Shown here: piece after piece, positions 1 through 14,074 of the stretch
How positions within the stretch are numbered: position 1 is the stretch's first letter
How the letters are laid out: every line of letters starts with the position of its first letter
Origin: Lutjanus erythropterus
Taxonomy: Eukaryota; Chordata; Actinopteri; Lutjaniformes; Lutjanidae
Assembly (NCBI GenBank): GCA_020091685.1
Contig: CM034601.1
Span: 37,160,034 to 37,224,033 of the forward strand
DNA length: 64,000 nucleotides
Reading direction: 5' to 3'
Notes under the pieces: model-generated
What the model saw: the letters and a program-made list of their open reading frames with translations, nothing else
Told to the model about the DNA's origin: nothing
Databases searched by the model: none
Translations under genes and position numbers: made by a program

Positions 1-1545
1 TACAAGTGTCTGATGCCTCCCAAATACCAAATGCAAAACCAGTTGAGTGCCATCCAACAATGTCAACAAGAAGAAGTATGATGGTGGAGGAAAGATAAAA
101 ATTTTTACTTTAAGCCTTTTTCCCTCTCTGTCTTCCTACCTTTAAAAGGTAAAGGTAAGAACACTGGGAAAGGGAGGATGATGCACACTTGTTTTGCCAC
201 AAGTGTTTGCAGTGAATGCATTTTTTGTAAATATATACATTTCTTTGTACAGTTTTTCTAAGCAATAACTGTTGCCTGAACTATCAGACGCCCAGAGCTG
301 ACCTCTGTGGAGTAATAATCAACACCCGTTTGGAAATAAGAGAGGAGAAAGAAGCAAGTTCACTGATGTAGTAATGTCAATGACATCATTGTTAACTGGC
401 ATATTTCTGGCGCTGATGTCCATTGATGAAACACTGGGTACAACAGGCTTAAAAGAAACAAACCTTGTTCATTTAGCACTATAATAATGTCTTTCAGTCT
501 CCTTTAGGTGCGATGAACGTGCAGGGAAAAGATTCACAATCTCACTCCAGTAATCTAATCCAATGACTGCGGCAGCAGAATGTTTATGTCTGTATTCACT
601 ATGTGTGAAAGAAAGCATTTGGGAACATTTAACACGTGTGTGACTGAATGTAAGTGTTAAAAAAACACCCAGATCAGGAGGAAGGACAAACCATGTGAAG
701 AGCTTGAGCACAACTGTGGGAAGATGGTTAGATGAAATTTAGGTTAAATTATCAGACATTGCACTCCTTTGAAATTTCTTTACTGGCCAATAACTTGTGT
801 TATTAATACCATATATTTGCTAAGTGATTAAGCATCTGTTTGTGAGTCATGATAAATTATTAATTATCTTTTAGAATAAGTAGATGTTTATAACAGTTAA
901 ATTGAGAAATATTTTAGCTGAATCTGGCAGGCAGTAAGACAGGCAGTCACTGAACCCAAACCCCAGACAGTGCACTTTTGGAGTAGCAGGCTTTTATTTT
1001 CAGGATAATGGGCATAACTTTACATTGACAGCTGAAAGTTATAAAAAGCTGATCCACTTACAGTGTAGGACTTGTCATCATGTGTTATTGTCAAAATATA
1101 ATGTTGTGCTTGTCTTGCACTGCTAAGTATTGCCCAAGCCTCCTGAGTCTGAGGAGGAAGTGACAGGGGCTTCAACCTTATAGCGTATGTTAAATAGGGA
1201 TTCAATCTATTTAATATACCATCTATGGCTCCAACTTGCTATTTGGACTGCAGTGCACAATTTGAGATGCGCAATTGTTACATATTGTGCATCTAAAAGA
1301 CAAAAGACACTTCATGTTTTTGTCCTCCAACATGACAATCCATAGGACTGTAAGGAGCTGTTTTGAATGAACTAAACACAGATAAGAGTTAAGTGCCATG
1401 ATGTAGTGTGTTTACATGTAATCATGACCTTGTAAAGATGTGGAGAGATAACTACAGGTGGATGCCAGTAATCAAAACACTGCAAGCAGAGATTTACACA
1501 CATACATAAAACACAAACACATGAATGTGCGCATGTGCACGTTCA

Positions 1546-1547
<2 letters not shown>
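1..1547. other. Intronic sequence, no gene seen
   Basis: Unique-looking AT-rich sequence. Open frames here are short and without recognisable domains. No repeat family was recognised. Confidence 0.6.

Positions 1548-1597
<50 letters not shown>
1548..1597. repeat. (CA)25 microsatellite
   Basis: Uninterrupted CA dinucleotide run of 50 bp. It produces a His/Thr open frame that is not a gene. Confidence 0.97.
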
Positions 1598-1601
<4 letters not shown>

Positions 1602-3890
1602 CATACTGTCTGTCTGAGTTCCGAGCCAGGACTTCATTTGGAACTCATTTCTAAACACAAGTCAGCGGGCGATTTGGACAGGGGTCCGGTTGAGGAGGGG
1701 AAAAAATGGGCTCCAGAGAGAAATACGCAAGAGAAAAAGGAGGGGAAATGATTCCATGTTCCAATGACTTACAGATGCATGAGCCAATGCCAGCTCCATG
1801 ATGTTTCAGTTCACCTCCTCCCTGCCTAAACGCCTTCGCACGCATTCACCCTCTCTTCTGTGAGGAACGCAGCCCACAGACCCAGCTGTCCCGGCGTCGG
1901 TCAGTGGACAGATCAGATGAATGCAGGAAGGAGGAGATAAACACAGATTAATTGCTCACAGACAGGAGAGACTTGGGACAGGGCGAGTGGGGGCTTTGGG
2001 AGTTGTGAGGCAAAGGTTCAGAAACAGGATGGCTGGGAGTGGAGTAGAAGCTGGACTGATGCAAGCCAGGGCCTCTGTTACATGTGCACCTTGGACGACA
2101 ACACTTCCGAATGATTACAAGAAAAAAGAAAAAGGGAGGAGCTTGAAAGGAGAAAAAACAGAAATGAAAAGAACTGAATGAATAATGTGAAAATAAGTAA
2201 AGAAACCCGTTGGAAGTTAGAGAAAAAGTGCAGAAAGTAGTTTAATCACAACAATCACAACACGTGTAAATAGCATCTTTCCAGTGTTTACTTAATAACC
2301 CACACAAGACAAGAGAATAGCTCTACCTGGGACTGTTAAAAACAGTACTGCATACCATAACAAAGACAATGAATCAGCTGGTGGGAGAAAACAAGCTTTC
2401 AACATCAGAATTATTGCTACAATTATGAGCAGATTTTCTGTTGTTTTTGTCACGTATCGAACAGTGGACAAGGTTGCTTATCTCTCATACAATGCAGGGT
2501 TCTATGCTTACATTTATTTTCATGTTAACCATCAGTTAACATTACTGTAGGGCTGTACCAAATATATATATTTTTTACATTCAAGCTTCTATTAAGGTTA
2601 AAAAAAATCATTAAACAAAATCTTCAATTTGAATAAAGTGATTAGTCAGATTAAATGAGTTAGTCTTTTTTATTAGAGACAAAATAGATTTTTTGTTAGA
2701 GCAGTTATATAAATATGATTTATGGTGCTGTTAAAACACCTCACTAATACAAGTGTGTGCCTTTGTCTGAGGCAAGACAGAGAGCAAACATTTTTGACCA
2801 CACTGTTGTTTTTGAAAGGCTAAAAACCAACAAATATGAACTGAATCATATTTGAATTTTGGAAATGATTACATTTATCTTTTTTTCCAATTAATTTTGA
2901 CTTTTGGACTTAACACACTGGAGTTAAGGGGAATGTTTGGATCACAAAAGTCCGAAACATACACAGCCAGCACTGAAATCTAGTACTACAAATAGTATAA
3001 TACTGATAATATTAGTGTAACCTAATCTTTATCTGCAACTGTGCAGATATATTGGTTTTAAACAAAATGAATAAGCATGCAAAGACGAAAAAAGCTGTGC
3101 AGCATTCGAATGTTGACTTAGAATTGAATGTTATGAATGAAGGTTTGAACAATTCAGCACAGTTCTACATTAGTGCATATCTTTTTCAGCACGTCTTAAA
3201 GGACAATTTATACCTTCAAAGTCTGCTAGAACCTGCTGATCAGCGATGTAGAGAATGTCAGTCTCTCTGTGTGAACGCTGGCAAGACAGGTAGTGTTTTG
3301 GAGCTTTGACAGCCTCTAGAGGAACTTAATGGCCCTTTGATAGAGTCACTGTGTGGGTACCTGTGTGTAGGTTGGTGAAGAACATAGCCGTAGCCATGTT
3401 GTTTATTGCAGTTAACGTTACTGGCACAAGCTCTCACGTGTCTATAAGGTGTCCCTTTAGCAATGTTTATTCCACAGTGGGCTACACACATATGGGTGCC
3501 TGCATACAAACATGGACAGGCACTTTTTCCAGCTTAATTCTTCTGCAATAATCTCTAGTAAGAGCGGTGGAAGCTAAGCCATATGTGTGCTACAGTCTGG
3601 TGTGTTTAGCCAGCTTTGACAAGCTGAGTGGAGACAGGACATGGCAATAGTGGACTCAGGTCAGATACAGCTCAACCACTAAACATGTCCACATGTAGCA
3701 GTCATTAACATCACTGATGGGAAAACTCAATGTGCTCTTTTCAGTTTTCTGACTGCTAAGAAAAAGTCAATTGCATCAATCAAAATATTCCTATAATATG
3801 CAAAAAAAAAATACAATTTGTATGTGCTGAGTCACATAAACCCTTATCACGCTGACCTTCAGTAACTCTACAACATAAAATGAACCACCT
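1598..3890. other. Intronic sequence, no gene seen
   Basis: Mostly unique sequence. TAGGGCTGTACC at 2548-2559 resembles the left end of a hAT MITE, but no matching right end was found, so no element is called. Confidence 0.5.
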
Positions 3891-3896
3891 GTGTGT

Positions 3897-3952
<56 letters not shown>
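3891..3952. repeat. (GT)n microsatellite
   Basis: 62 bp of GT with a single GA interruption at 3901-3902. Confidence 0.97.
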
Positions 3953-3954
<2 letters not shown>

Positions 3955-6900
3955 ATAAATGTGTCCTCATATGAGCAAGTGTGTCTCTTGAAGCCGGACA
4001 GAAATATCGAGGGGATTAAGCACAAGCTGTTGAACAAATCTACTGGAGCAAAGAACAGAAAATAAAAATGCAAAATCATAATTAGAAGCTTGAGTGGGCG
4101 GGATAAGTAATGAACAAGCAAACAATCCCAGAGAGATTTTTTTTCTGCACTCACTCTGACCTACTGCACTGCACACTCCAATTGGGCTTTCGGCCTCATC
4201 ATGGTTGAGGTATCTACTGCATGAGGATCTTTTATCTTGTAATTACTTAATTTACTAATAAAGACAATTATAAACTGGGTGTATGGACAGCAGAGTTCTG
4301 TTCTCATTATATTGCAGCTGCTGTCTTCATCAATTTGACCTTCATAATTCACATCTTTTAGCAAGCCCTTGAGCGAAATGAACTGTATGAAAATTGGTGC
4401 TGCATTTGCTTTATACAGGAAATCTGATAGATTTTTTAAACTAAAAAACACACATTGCCTTCGAGCAAAAAAAGAAACAAATTTCTTCCAGGTTTCAGCA
4501 AGACTCAAACCCTCCATAATTTTACACTGGCACACAATAAAAAAAACTACAAGCCAAGAAACACAAACTACAAAAAAACAAACTACAGCCACTGTAGCAA
4601 CTGTGCAAGGCTGTACTTGTTCAAAGCAGAGTGCTGAGGTAAATGTTGACATGCTAATTTCTCACAGGTTTGCTATTTACCATGTTCACTATCTTAGTGT
4701 AGTTTGTTATCATTTTATAAATTGTCCTAAACACAAGGTACAGCTGAGGCTTGTGGGGAGGTTATTATTTTAACTTGCATTTGAACATAAATGCAGGGTT
4801 TTTACCAGTGTATAACAAGCCCTGCAGCCGCCTGGACCCAACTTGAGCCAAATTGGGTCCTACAAAGTTGGCTCAAGTTGGCTCAAGTTGGCCAACTTGG
4901 GTCCTACAAAGGCGTAAGATTTTTGTAAAGGTTTTTTTCAGATGTTGTTTTAAACTAAATGTGTGAAACAAGTAACAAAGTCCTTTAAGGAATAACTCTG
5001 TACATGGGTTGTGTGCATAACATCAGTGAGTGTGCAGTTCAGAGAGTGTGTTCTGAAAAGTTAGCAGTAACATTATAGCTGTGAACAATCAAAGGCCAGG
5101 ATGTCAACAGAGTTAGTAGGCTCCATCTACTATAAGGCGAGAATTTATGGCCATAAATGCCAAATATTGTGTCAATAGACACTTTCATTGCAGCCATATT
5201 GATTTGAAATAGTGAGATAAACAGAGGTGTTACCAATGCAAAGTTCATGTTCCATTTAGTGTAGCAGCACCCTGTGTCTATTTCACCTGCATGGAACAGA
5301 ATCTTAATCATGTATCAGTTATAATGTATTTGCCTTTCTAATTCAAGTCAAAACAGCTACTTTGAAAAGGGTCTATTCACCTGATAGTATTTGTGATATT
5401 TCTGTTCGGCCCAAAGACGTGCACTGACTGACCAACTACTAGGGTGGCAAAAACTAATCTAGAAAAGAGAAAAAATGTGTGCAGAGTGATCCCAAGGAAG
5501 GAAGGAAGAGATGGAAATATTAATATTAAAACATACTAATTAACAAAAGAATAGGTGCGAGATAGAACCTCCAAATTATCTAACCTGTGTGACCATGTCC
5601 CTTATTTGTAGTAATTACAAGATATAATTTGACACTGATGTCATGAAAAAATGTGTACATGGATGGCCTTTAAAGGTCATGATGACATGTCCCATCTAGT
5701 TTTGGCAGCACAAACTCAGCTAGGTTGAGTTTGAGGTCACTGCAACACAAATAAATACCAGTGCATATCTATTTGCTCTTCACCAATTTTGGCTTGTTTG
5801 CTTTGTAAGTATAGGCAACAAAATCCATTTTGAGGACCTCTCTCTGACTTTTTTTCTGTGGCAGAGGATAAATCAGCATGGGACCAGAGGATAATGACCT
5901 CTGAGGTATAACACTCATGATTCCGGAGTATGGAGAGGATGCCTGCTCATTCTGCTGCCCATTACCACAATCCACACAGGGGCTCTTATGTGGGAGTGGT
6001 GCCATTAAAAACTTTGAAACATGCCTGAAAAATAGACTGCATCCCATTACCCATGCTCCTTAGCAACAGCCATTACTGTGGATTGGTGGAGGTTGGGCCA
6101 GCTCTCTTTGAGAGGGGTGGAGAGTACAAATTATTGATCGTAACCTGTGAACTACATGTGTAGCATTGACAGGGGAAATGCATCTGGGTAGGAAGGGGGG
6201 GTGTAAAGGGAGAGGAGGAGAGAGATGTGTGGTACGTGGCCTCTTGACTCCCATCGTTCTTACATCACTCACTTCCAGAAGATAACAAAACTTCACAACA
6301 TGCACACACAAACACATACATGTGTGCTCTCTGCATGCTCCCTGACACACATTACACCCTTCCCGCTGCTCAGCTTGTTTTCTCTCCACCATTTCTTCTG
6401 ACAGTCTTCTGTGTAAGTGTATTGTATAGCTGCAGGCGAGTCGGAGAAGCAGAAGATGCAGCATAAAGGCATCAAAGCAGCCATCTCCACTCCAGCTCTT
6501 AGCGGGTCAACTCAAAGAGATAGCAGCGAGCCAGAGACACTTGAATCAAGGTTAACGGCAGCTTGGGGGGTGGGGGGCTATCAAAGTGATCTAAAGCACA
6601 CTTAAAAGGAATAAAGGTAGATCCTATTAGCACTGCCATATTGATCTGTGTGAACCTCACCTTTTGTGCAGAGGCAAATCTGTTTTTAAAAAATAATGAT
6701 GGTTGCTCTTAACCCTTGAAAATGTGAGGGCGGTGTACAATGCATCAAATTGTATATAGTTCTTTATAGTCATTATACATTCACTGTATAATAAACAACT
6801 ACTGAAGATACTTGAAGGAACAATATATTCTTAATAGTATAATACCCATACTGTTTCCAAATATCTTTACAAATCTATAATTTCTGATAATTCAAAACTG

Positions 6901-7184
6901 TTTAACTTGTGTAGTCATCATTTTTTTTTGTATTTGCTTGATGTGTTTATTTTAGTTGCGACTGATTAATTGATTGAATAACAATTAGTATTAGGTTCAG
7001 CCATGTCATACAGTCCTAATGGTAACTAAACCTACTCCAGGTTTAGTAGGTTTAACTGAGTGTACAGCTGTAAGCCTAAAAAATATATCAACCAAAATAA
7101 TACAAACTGTGGGGTTTTATATTATATCTTGTCAATAAATTCTGGAGGTCAATTGATCTGCAAAGGTACTGAAAAAACACAAAA
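3953..7184. other. Intronic sequence with a small inverted repeat cluster
   Basis: No gene supported. The only structure noted is the TTGGCTCAAG repeat cluster at 4834-4911. The 163-residue minus-strand frame at 4161-4652 has no recognisable domain and no splice context. Confidence 0.55.
4834..4911. repeat. Inverted and tandem TTGGCTCAAG repeats
   Basis: ACCCAACTTGAGCCAA (4836-4851) is the reverse complement of the later TTGGCTCAAGTTGG units. The 10-mer AGTTGGCTCA is tandemly repeated from 4866, and TTGGGTCCTACAAAG occurs twice (4853 and 4897). Confidence 0.85.
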
Positions 7185-7196
7185 ATTCACAGTGAT

Positions 7197-7558
7197 GGGG
7201 CAGCATGGTGGTGCAGTGGTCAGCACTGCCGCCTGGTCCTGAGTTAGAATCCCCCAGGGGCAGGGCCTTTCTGTGTGGAGTTTGCATGTTCTCCCCGTGT
7301 CTGCGTGGGTTCTCTCCGGGTTCTCCGGCTTCTTCCCACAGTCCAAAGACATGCATGCTAGGTTAATTGGTGACTCTAAATTGCCCATAGGTGTGAATGT
7401 GAGTGTGAGTGGTTGTCTGTCTATGTGTCAGCCCTGCCATGAACTGGCGACTTGTCCAGGGCGAACCCCGCTTCTCGCCCAATGTCAGCTGGGATAGGCT
7501 CCAGCAGCCCGCGACCCTTCAGGAATAAGCGGTTACAGAAAATGGATGGAATGGATGG
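7197..7558 (+). mobile_element. tRNA-headed SINE with ATGG-rich tail, full length
   Basis: The insert is flanked by a perfect 12-bp target duplication, ATTCACAGTGAT (7185-7196 and 7559-7570), which fixes both ends. The head has a box-A-like stretch, GTGGTGCAGTGGTCAGCAC, and a degraded box B, GAGTTAGAATCCC. The body includes the phrase GGGCCTTTCTGTGTGGAGTT that I know from many teleost genomes. The 3' end is ATGGATGG-like, as in RTE-mobilised SINEs. It has no coding capacity and depends on a LINE for movement. Confidence 0.8.
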
Positions 7559-7570
7559 ATTCACAGTGAT

Positions 7571-10500
7571 TTACACAGTACACCAATGCAGAACGACATA
7601 GTAACCTGATAAAATGAACTGAAAGGAGTTGAGAGCACAGTAAGCAATGAAGCATCTGCATATTTCACTCAAACTGTGCACATACAGCCATTTCAAGCAC
7701 ATAATTCACTAGTCAAATCCTTTGCTAACACTAAAAATATTTCATTTAACTCAATCACAATTTTTTCAAAGATGTAAAGTATCTGTTCAGACCCTGTACA
7801 TACCTGTTGATGCTACACTGTGTCAGTAAGAAGATTTCAGTAACTGACGACAATCAAAAGAATTTATTTTTCTGCTACAACATTTTTTGCTCATTATACC
7901 CAGTTAGCTCTGAAGTGTGACATTCAGACACATGGGATCTCTGCTTTACACAGAAGAGAAAGCCTCAGCTACACACACATACAGTACACATGGCGCTTCA
8001 GCCTTCTACACTAACAAGCTTGTGTCCCCGCGAGTTGATCCCTTTAGAGTGGCATATTTTTTCTGCAGAAATGACTGCTGTGCATGCGCTTGTGTGGAGA
8101 GAGAGCCCTGCATAGTTCCAATGTGCCACTGTATAATAAGCTCTACTTATTTTAGCTTCATTATCGCCAACCAGTTCCCCTGCATCACAGAACATTACAG
8201 CAAATTGGCTCTGAGATAGACAGTAATAAGAGAGTGAGAGAGACAGGGAATTTGTGTGTGTGTGTGTGTGTGTTTTTGTGTGTGTGCATGTATGTGTGTC
8301 AATCAGCATGTGTACCACTGTGCCTACATTAAACAAAGCACACTGAAAAGTCATATTGGCTTGCGGGGTACAACCCAGAGGTGTGAACTTTAATGATGTG
8401 AAATGCTACTTTGTTCTGAGTGTGGCTTTTGAAAATTTATCATTTGCAGGAAATATTGGCACATTTTTCAGAATTGCTGTACATGTCAATTGCCCCTCTC
8501 TACATTACAGCTACTCACCAACGAATCAATCACAGTGCCTTTTCCCTGTGGAACTAAGAACAGATCAACCCTGCAAAGCTGCAATGCAGCCAATTAAAAG
8601 TGTAGATTGCATTCAACTTAAGATTCAAATATACCACAGTCTGAGCAGCAGACGGTGAAAGGAGAGCTCTAGTGGTAAAACTAGCACTTCTTAAATGAGA
8701 TTCCTTCATAAAAGGGGTCCAAAGCATTCTGCTTAGCTAGCAGCAGAGGGTGCCAGCACATCACAAAAATACCACAGCATGCCACATATTCAGCACAACT
8801 CCAATCCAGTTTACTCATCTGAAAATACCAGACAAAGAAAGAGAGACAGAGATGGGACCCATTGTCGGTGCTTTTTCTTTTCTGCTCAGGATTCAATTAT
8901 TCCATCTTTTCTGGCAGCCACTGAAGGCCATGTCTGGGAGAGGAGGGGACATGGTCTAGACATGCTGTGTTTATTCCAGGAAACCATATAATGGGGTTTC
9001 ACATGGTGACTTAATATCATAAACTCAAACTCACTGACAAGGCATTCTAGTTAAGTTAAAACTTTATGTGAGGGAAATGGAGGTTGCTGAAAGTTAAAAT
9101 AATTTGTCTGAGCTTGGAATGTAGAAACTATCAGCACTGTTTTGGATGTGGTGCAATTCTTGCAAGAGTATTACTTTGCAGAAGAACAACAGAGTATACA
9201 CAGAGCTAAATAGGTGTCTTTGTTAAAGCAGTTTGGAGCGCACTTGGGTGCATAGATGTTTTCAGGAAGATTTAGCACTCCTCATCCCTCCCCTTGCCCG
9301 TGGCAGACGATGGCCAGAGTCTGGGTAAATCACAGATGGCTATTTCTCTCCCCCTGCCCTGGGGTGACAGGAAAACCAGGCTGAGACTGCCACCTCCTCA
9401 GCCCGCGGTGGCAAAGAGCTGGCACTGTCAAGAGGACAGGGAGAGGAAAGAGGAGGATAGAGTCTGGCCTTCCCTGCGGGTTCCTCGGAGAAACCGTCTC
9501 CATCTGCTCATCTGGGCCAAATCTGACAGTAAACAGATTTCACTATTTCCTTTTATACTCTACTGTATGTGTATCTGAGCATGCAGGGGATACAGCCTGT
9601 GCTTTTTCAGAATACTTCACATTTACATTCAGTATGTGTACAACACTTTAGCACTAACTTATTCACTCATGCAGTGAAACATCAGAAATTGATTGCGTTT
9701 GGCAGTGTGAGACCCTGAAGAGGGTTTTTTTTTTCTTTCTGAAGCACATCCAGTTTTTCTGACAGTACATTGTAACTTACATCTGTAGCTCTACTCCTTC
9801 CTATTGAGTGGCCTGTAAGGTTACAGGATCAATACCACTATGGTGCCCTGGATCCCTGCATGTGTGCCAGGTTAAGAGGAGTTTCCAAACAGATCTGGTT
9901 AAGATGGAGGAGCAGTGTCTAATGAAAGAGCAGTGGAGGCAGTGGAGCTCAAGGTCAAGGGACGATAACTCTTATCCCCTTCCCACTTAAGATCTGTCTG
10001 GATTCAAGTGGAGGTGCACTGCTGATTCCACAGAGACAGTGGTAAACGTGTGATGAGCTGTGAAAAAATTGAATAATCATAACTTGCTACAGGGCGTTTG
10101 AATTTTGAGTGCATGTAATGCAATGAAATGGAAAGAATGTGTTCTGATGTTATCAGCCAGATGTCTCATATCAGGCTTAACTCTCTGCGTCCTAACAGCT
10201 TGTTCAGCCGCACCATGACATTGGAACAGTAGACAGAGAAAACAACAGGCTCTGGTCCTTTTGTCCGTCTTTTCTTTTTACCATGCTGCTGTTGCCATGG
10301 TTCCATGGTCATCACTCAAGACGGAAATACAGGAGAGTCTGTCAATATGTCAGGATGAGACTATATTCGTTTGTAGATACTGAGTGTAAACATCAATTCT
10401 CAAACTAAATGTTTATGCTCTACCGAGAACAATTAAAGTAATAAAAGTTAGAAAAAAGGTCTGTGATTAAAAAATTGTTTCACACATCAGCAATGCTCTT

Positions 10501-13500
10501 CTCATTTTCAGGGGAAGCTATTTATGTATAATTTTTCCTGATTTCCTAATTTATATACTAATTTACTTTGCAAGGCCATTGAGAGCTAGGAGATATTTCT
10601 CAAGTGCACCATTTGCACTCAATTTGTCATTACATGATAGTGGAACCTATGAAGTTTGCAGTGGGCTCAGGTTCACGCCAGCCCTGTCATGTTTAGTGCT
10701 TTGATTAGTGGTCCAATCCTCAGCAAAAAAATGACACATAATTTATCATTATTATCTTGAACTACAGTTCTCGTGGTATCCAATATACTAGCTAATCATT
10801 GCTCAACAGCATTTTTCATTTCTGTTGGCAACACAGATACATGTTAAAAGGTCATTTAAATTCATTTTTCTTTAATATTCATATATAAATGGCCAAATTG
10901 TAAAACCCCATAACTGAATTAATACCTACTTCACTGTATGGCTCAGTTTTGCAGTACTGCTCAGTGTGTCAGCTGTGAAACTCACCACTGCAGTGTTTCC
11001 AAGTGGCAAAAAAATTCACTGTTTTGGTTGTGCAAATGTCAAACAACTGTTGAGATAAAATGTTGATTTGGGCAGTGTAGAGAAAGGCTTGAGCAGAGGT
11101 AGAATGAAAAGCCCACATTTTTTTCAACAAGGGAAATGGGTCAGTCATCTAGCACACAATGTGGCCATAATGCTGCTTTCCATTATCAGTCTAAATTTGT
11201 TGCGTCTGGAATAAGTTACACTTCTGTGTTGCAACAATGTTTGTTTCTCCTGCATTCTTTTCTTTTTGTTTGTATTGCATGTACAAGTTCGCATGATGAT
11301 TACTGTATGCAAGTTTTTTATTGAGTTTGTGGAGTTCAAACTTCTGGTGTTGATTCTTCCTGTCTAAAGACTGACACTGCAAACTTGTGATCCAAGATCA
11401 GTTAGTACTTGTCCTCCAAGTTCAGAAAAAGACTGGCTGTACACAGAATTGACAGATTTTGTCTGGCACAATGACACAAAACAGTAGTTTCTTGGTTGAA
11501 AAAACTACCAATCCAAAGAATGCTGTGGGGCAACTAAGAGTAGCCAATCAGCACCATGGACAGGACTAATGTCTTCATCAAGACGTCTGTGTGTCAGAAT
11601 CAAGGAGGTGTAATAATAACAGTGACAGCTATAGACAAGCTTGACTCTGCTATCGAGGTTCTTCTCCTTCCATTCCACTCTTAAAACCCCAGAAAAGCCA
11701 GAATATTGGCATGGCAATGCATCCATGTCAACCTAAAATGACATTAGATTCAGGTGGATGATTGGTTAGGGGGTATCGAATTCCTGTCAGCCAATCAGTT
11801 AGTGGAGGGGGAATGCCAGACTGAAGAAGGAAACAAGAGTTGATAATTCTGTTTGACATCAGGCAAATTTATAAGGGTGTTTCATGGTCAGTTGCTTGTC
11901 AACAGTTAACACTGGGTTGTAAATTTTATTCTTCCTGACACTCAATCGAGTGTTTTAGCTAGATTTGGACCAGTACTGAGTAAAGGATGCACCTCGAGCA
12001 CAAGCTCTCTGTTTCCCCATGCAAACTTTATGCAAAGCAATCCCCTCCCTGTTTGCTATTCCTAGCTATTGCTCCAGAGTTGATAGCTCAATTTAAAGAA
12101 GAGGCAGCTCTCTTCCACAGATGTTTACTTTCTCTTCACCTCTATTTATCCATTTGTAAGATGTGTATATAGGCATGTGTGTCTGAGAGAGGAGTTAACT
12201 ATATGATAGAAAATAACCTAAAATCTGAAAATGCGGGGAAAACCCTGACTGAAAAGATCCTGCCCTAATTTGGACACAATGTGCAGAGAGAAATACTGAT
12301 ACCTAAATCAGAACAGAACCAATGCTCTGCAGTTTTGAGTTTATGTTAGGAGCCCAATGGGTAAAGCCTTCACTTATTAAAAAACAACAAAGACAGATAT
12401 GATGGAAAGTGCTAGTCTTCTCTACATAATTCTGTATATTCTCAGCCTTATAATGTTGCATTGGTACATGATCTGTTGTCAGATGATAGGGTAACTAAGG
12501 ATGACATTACAGACAATTAGCTGTGAGATGACATGTAGTAATTATACAATAGCCATGAGAGTGCCCTTATCAGAAGCAGCACAGCAGACATCCTGTGAAC
12601 ATTATCCTCCATTATTACACTCAATTTCATGGTGCTACGTTAAGTTACATCACCAGTGGACTTGGAGTAATCAAAAATCAGAGACAATTCACTGGGAAGA
12701 ACGAAACTCCTATATGGACAAATTACTAAGAGGATATGGTCTACCATGTTATCAAAAGCAGGGAAATGAGGCGGAAGGGAATGCAGGGAAATTGATTTTC
12801 TTTTTACCCCGTCAGGGAATGTGGATCTGATGAAAAGCGAAAAGAGATAAGAACTTTCCAGCAATGACTCAACACATGCAAATATGAGCTTTCAGATTCT
12901 TCCTCCTCCCTGCAGCCATTTCTTGCCATAGTCATTAAAGCCTTACTCTCATTTCCGGCATGATGAAGGACTACTTATGCTGACTTGAAGTGCTCATCAT
13001 CAACTCATACTTCCAAGTTTGGGAGTCATAAATAGGACTTGTCACACATTTAAGCAGTTGTATTTGGAACTAATTTAAAAAATGGACAAAACTGTGTTTT
13101 TTTCAGGGCCAATTTCTAGAGCAGCAGGAGGATGGAGAGGGGAGTGTGTGCACCAGATCTGTAAAAGATGTTATGATTATTCTACTGAAAATAAAAATGA
13201 ATGACTACTTGAACAAAAAGGGAGAGGTTAAACAAAGTTCATTGCTGATTATTTCCAGGACTTAATTACATTTAATCATAGTCACTCACACAGCTTCACA
13301 GCTTTTCCCCCCTGAAGTTACAACTCAACAAGGTGGAGATCACAGACCATTTTCATCACTAAATACCATAAGTTCACTCTAGAACAGTACATCCCCTGGC
13401 CCCTGTCTGATCACATGCCAAAATACAGAGCAGAAATCATATTGTTTTCGACTGATAAGTGTGCAGTCTTTGGATTCCCTGAAGTTAAAGTACACAGGAT

Positions 13501-13951
13501 GATGTGATTCAATACACTGACAAAAAAGTCAAAACAGGAGTTTTTTTTTTAAATCACTCAGCAGTGATTTATTATCTTGTCATTCTACATTATCACCAAA
13601 ACAAGTGTCCTCCTCCTTGCTTTGAAGGATACAAGTAATGATGATGTGGAGATTAGGATTAGACTGTTTGATCCCGCTGCTGAAAATCAAGCAGACACCT
13701 GTCGTTTTATAAAAATTGGATAGCGACTGGTCATACGGTTGAACCCTGATATCATGAAGGTTTCCCTCAACTCCTTCCTGGCCCATCACTAGTCCAAATC
13801 AACTTTTGGCTCAGAAAATTTTAATTTGTGGTACAGTTTAGAAAATACAGATACATTAAACATATAGACACACTAAAGCACATCAGGTAAACAAACGCAG
13901 CATTAATCTAAGATCATCTGTAACAGTGATCACAGTCCAGGCAAGCATTTA
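7571..13951. other. Intronic sequence, no gene seen
   Basis: One TG microsatellite (8253-8299) and one GC-richer patch (about 9290-9520) with a 94-codon open frame on the plus strand. That frame has no recognisable domain and no clear splice sites, so it is not called. The rest is featureless. Confidence 0.5.
8253..8299. repeat. (TG)n microsatellite, interrupted
   Basis: TG runs broken by TTTTTG, CATG and TATG steps. Confidence 0.9.
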
Positions 13952-14010
13952 ATAATTGTTGGTATACAATTACTGGCATGCACTGTCAGTAACTGTATAC
14001 CAACAATTAT
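13952..14010. repeat. Imperfect 27-bp inverted repeat with 5-nt loop
   Basis: The left arm 13952-13978 and right arm 13984-14010 are reverse complements at 25 of 27 positions (core TTGGTATACA / TGTATACCAA). The spacer is TGCAC. It could form a hairpin RNA or be a MITE remnant. No family was recognised. Confidence 0.85.
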
Positions 14011-14074
14011 CATAAATATAAATTGTGAGTATACTATACATCCCCTATGTATCCATGTATGTCACATCTCCTAA

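Noticed and set aside
2548-2640. hAT element starting TAGGGCTGTACC
   Set aside because: No partner terminus or 8-bp duplication found downstream.
4161-4652. 163-codon open frame on the minus strand
   Set aside because: No domain, no matching splice sites and a composition like the surrounding intron; the hydrophobic stretch comes from T-rich sequence.
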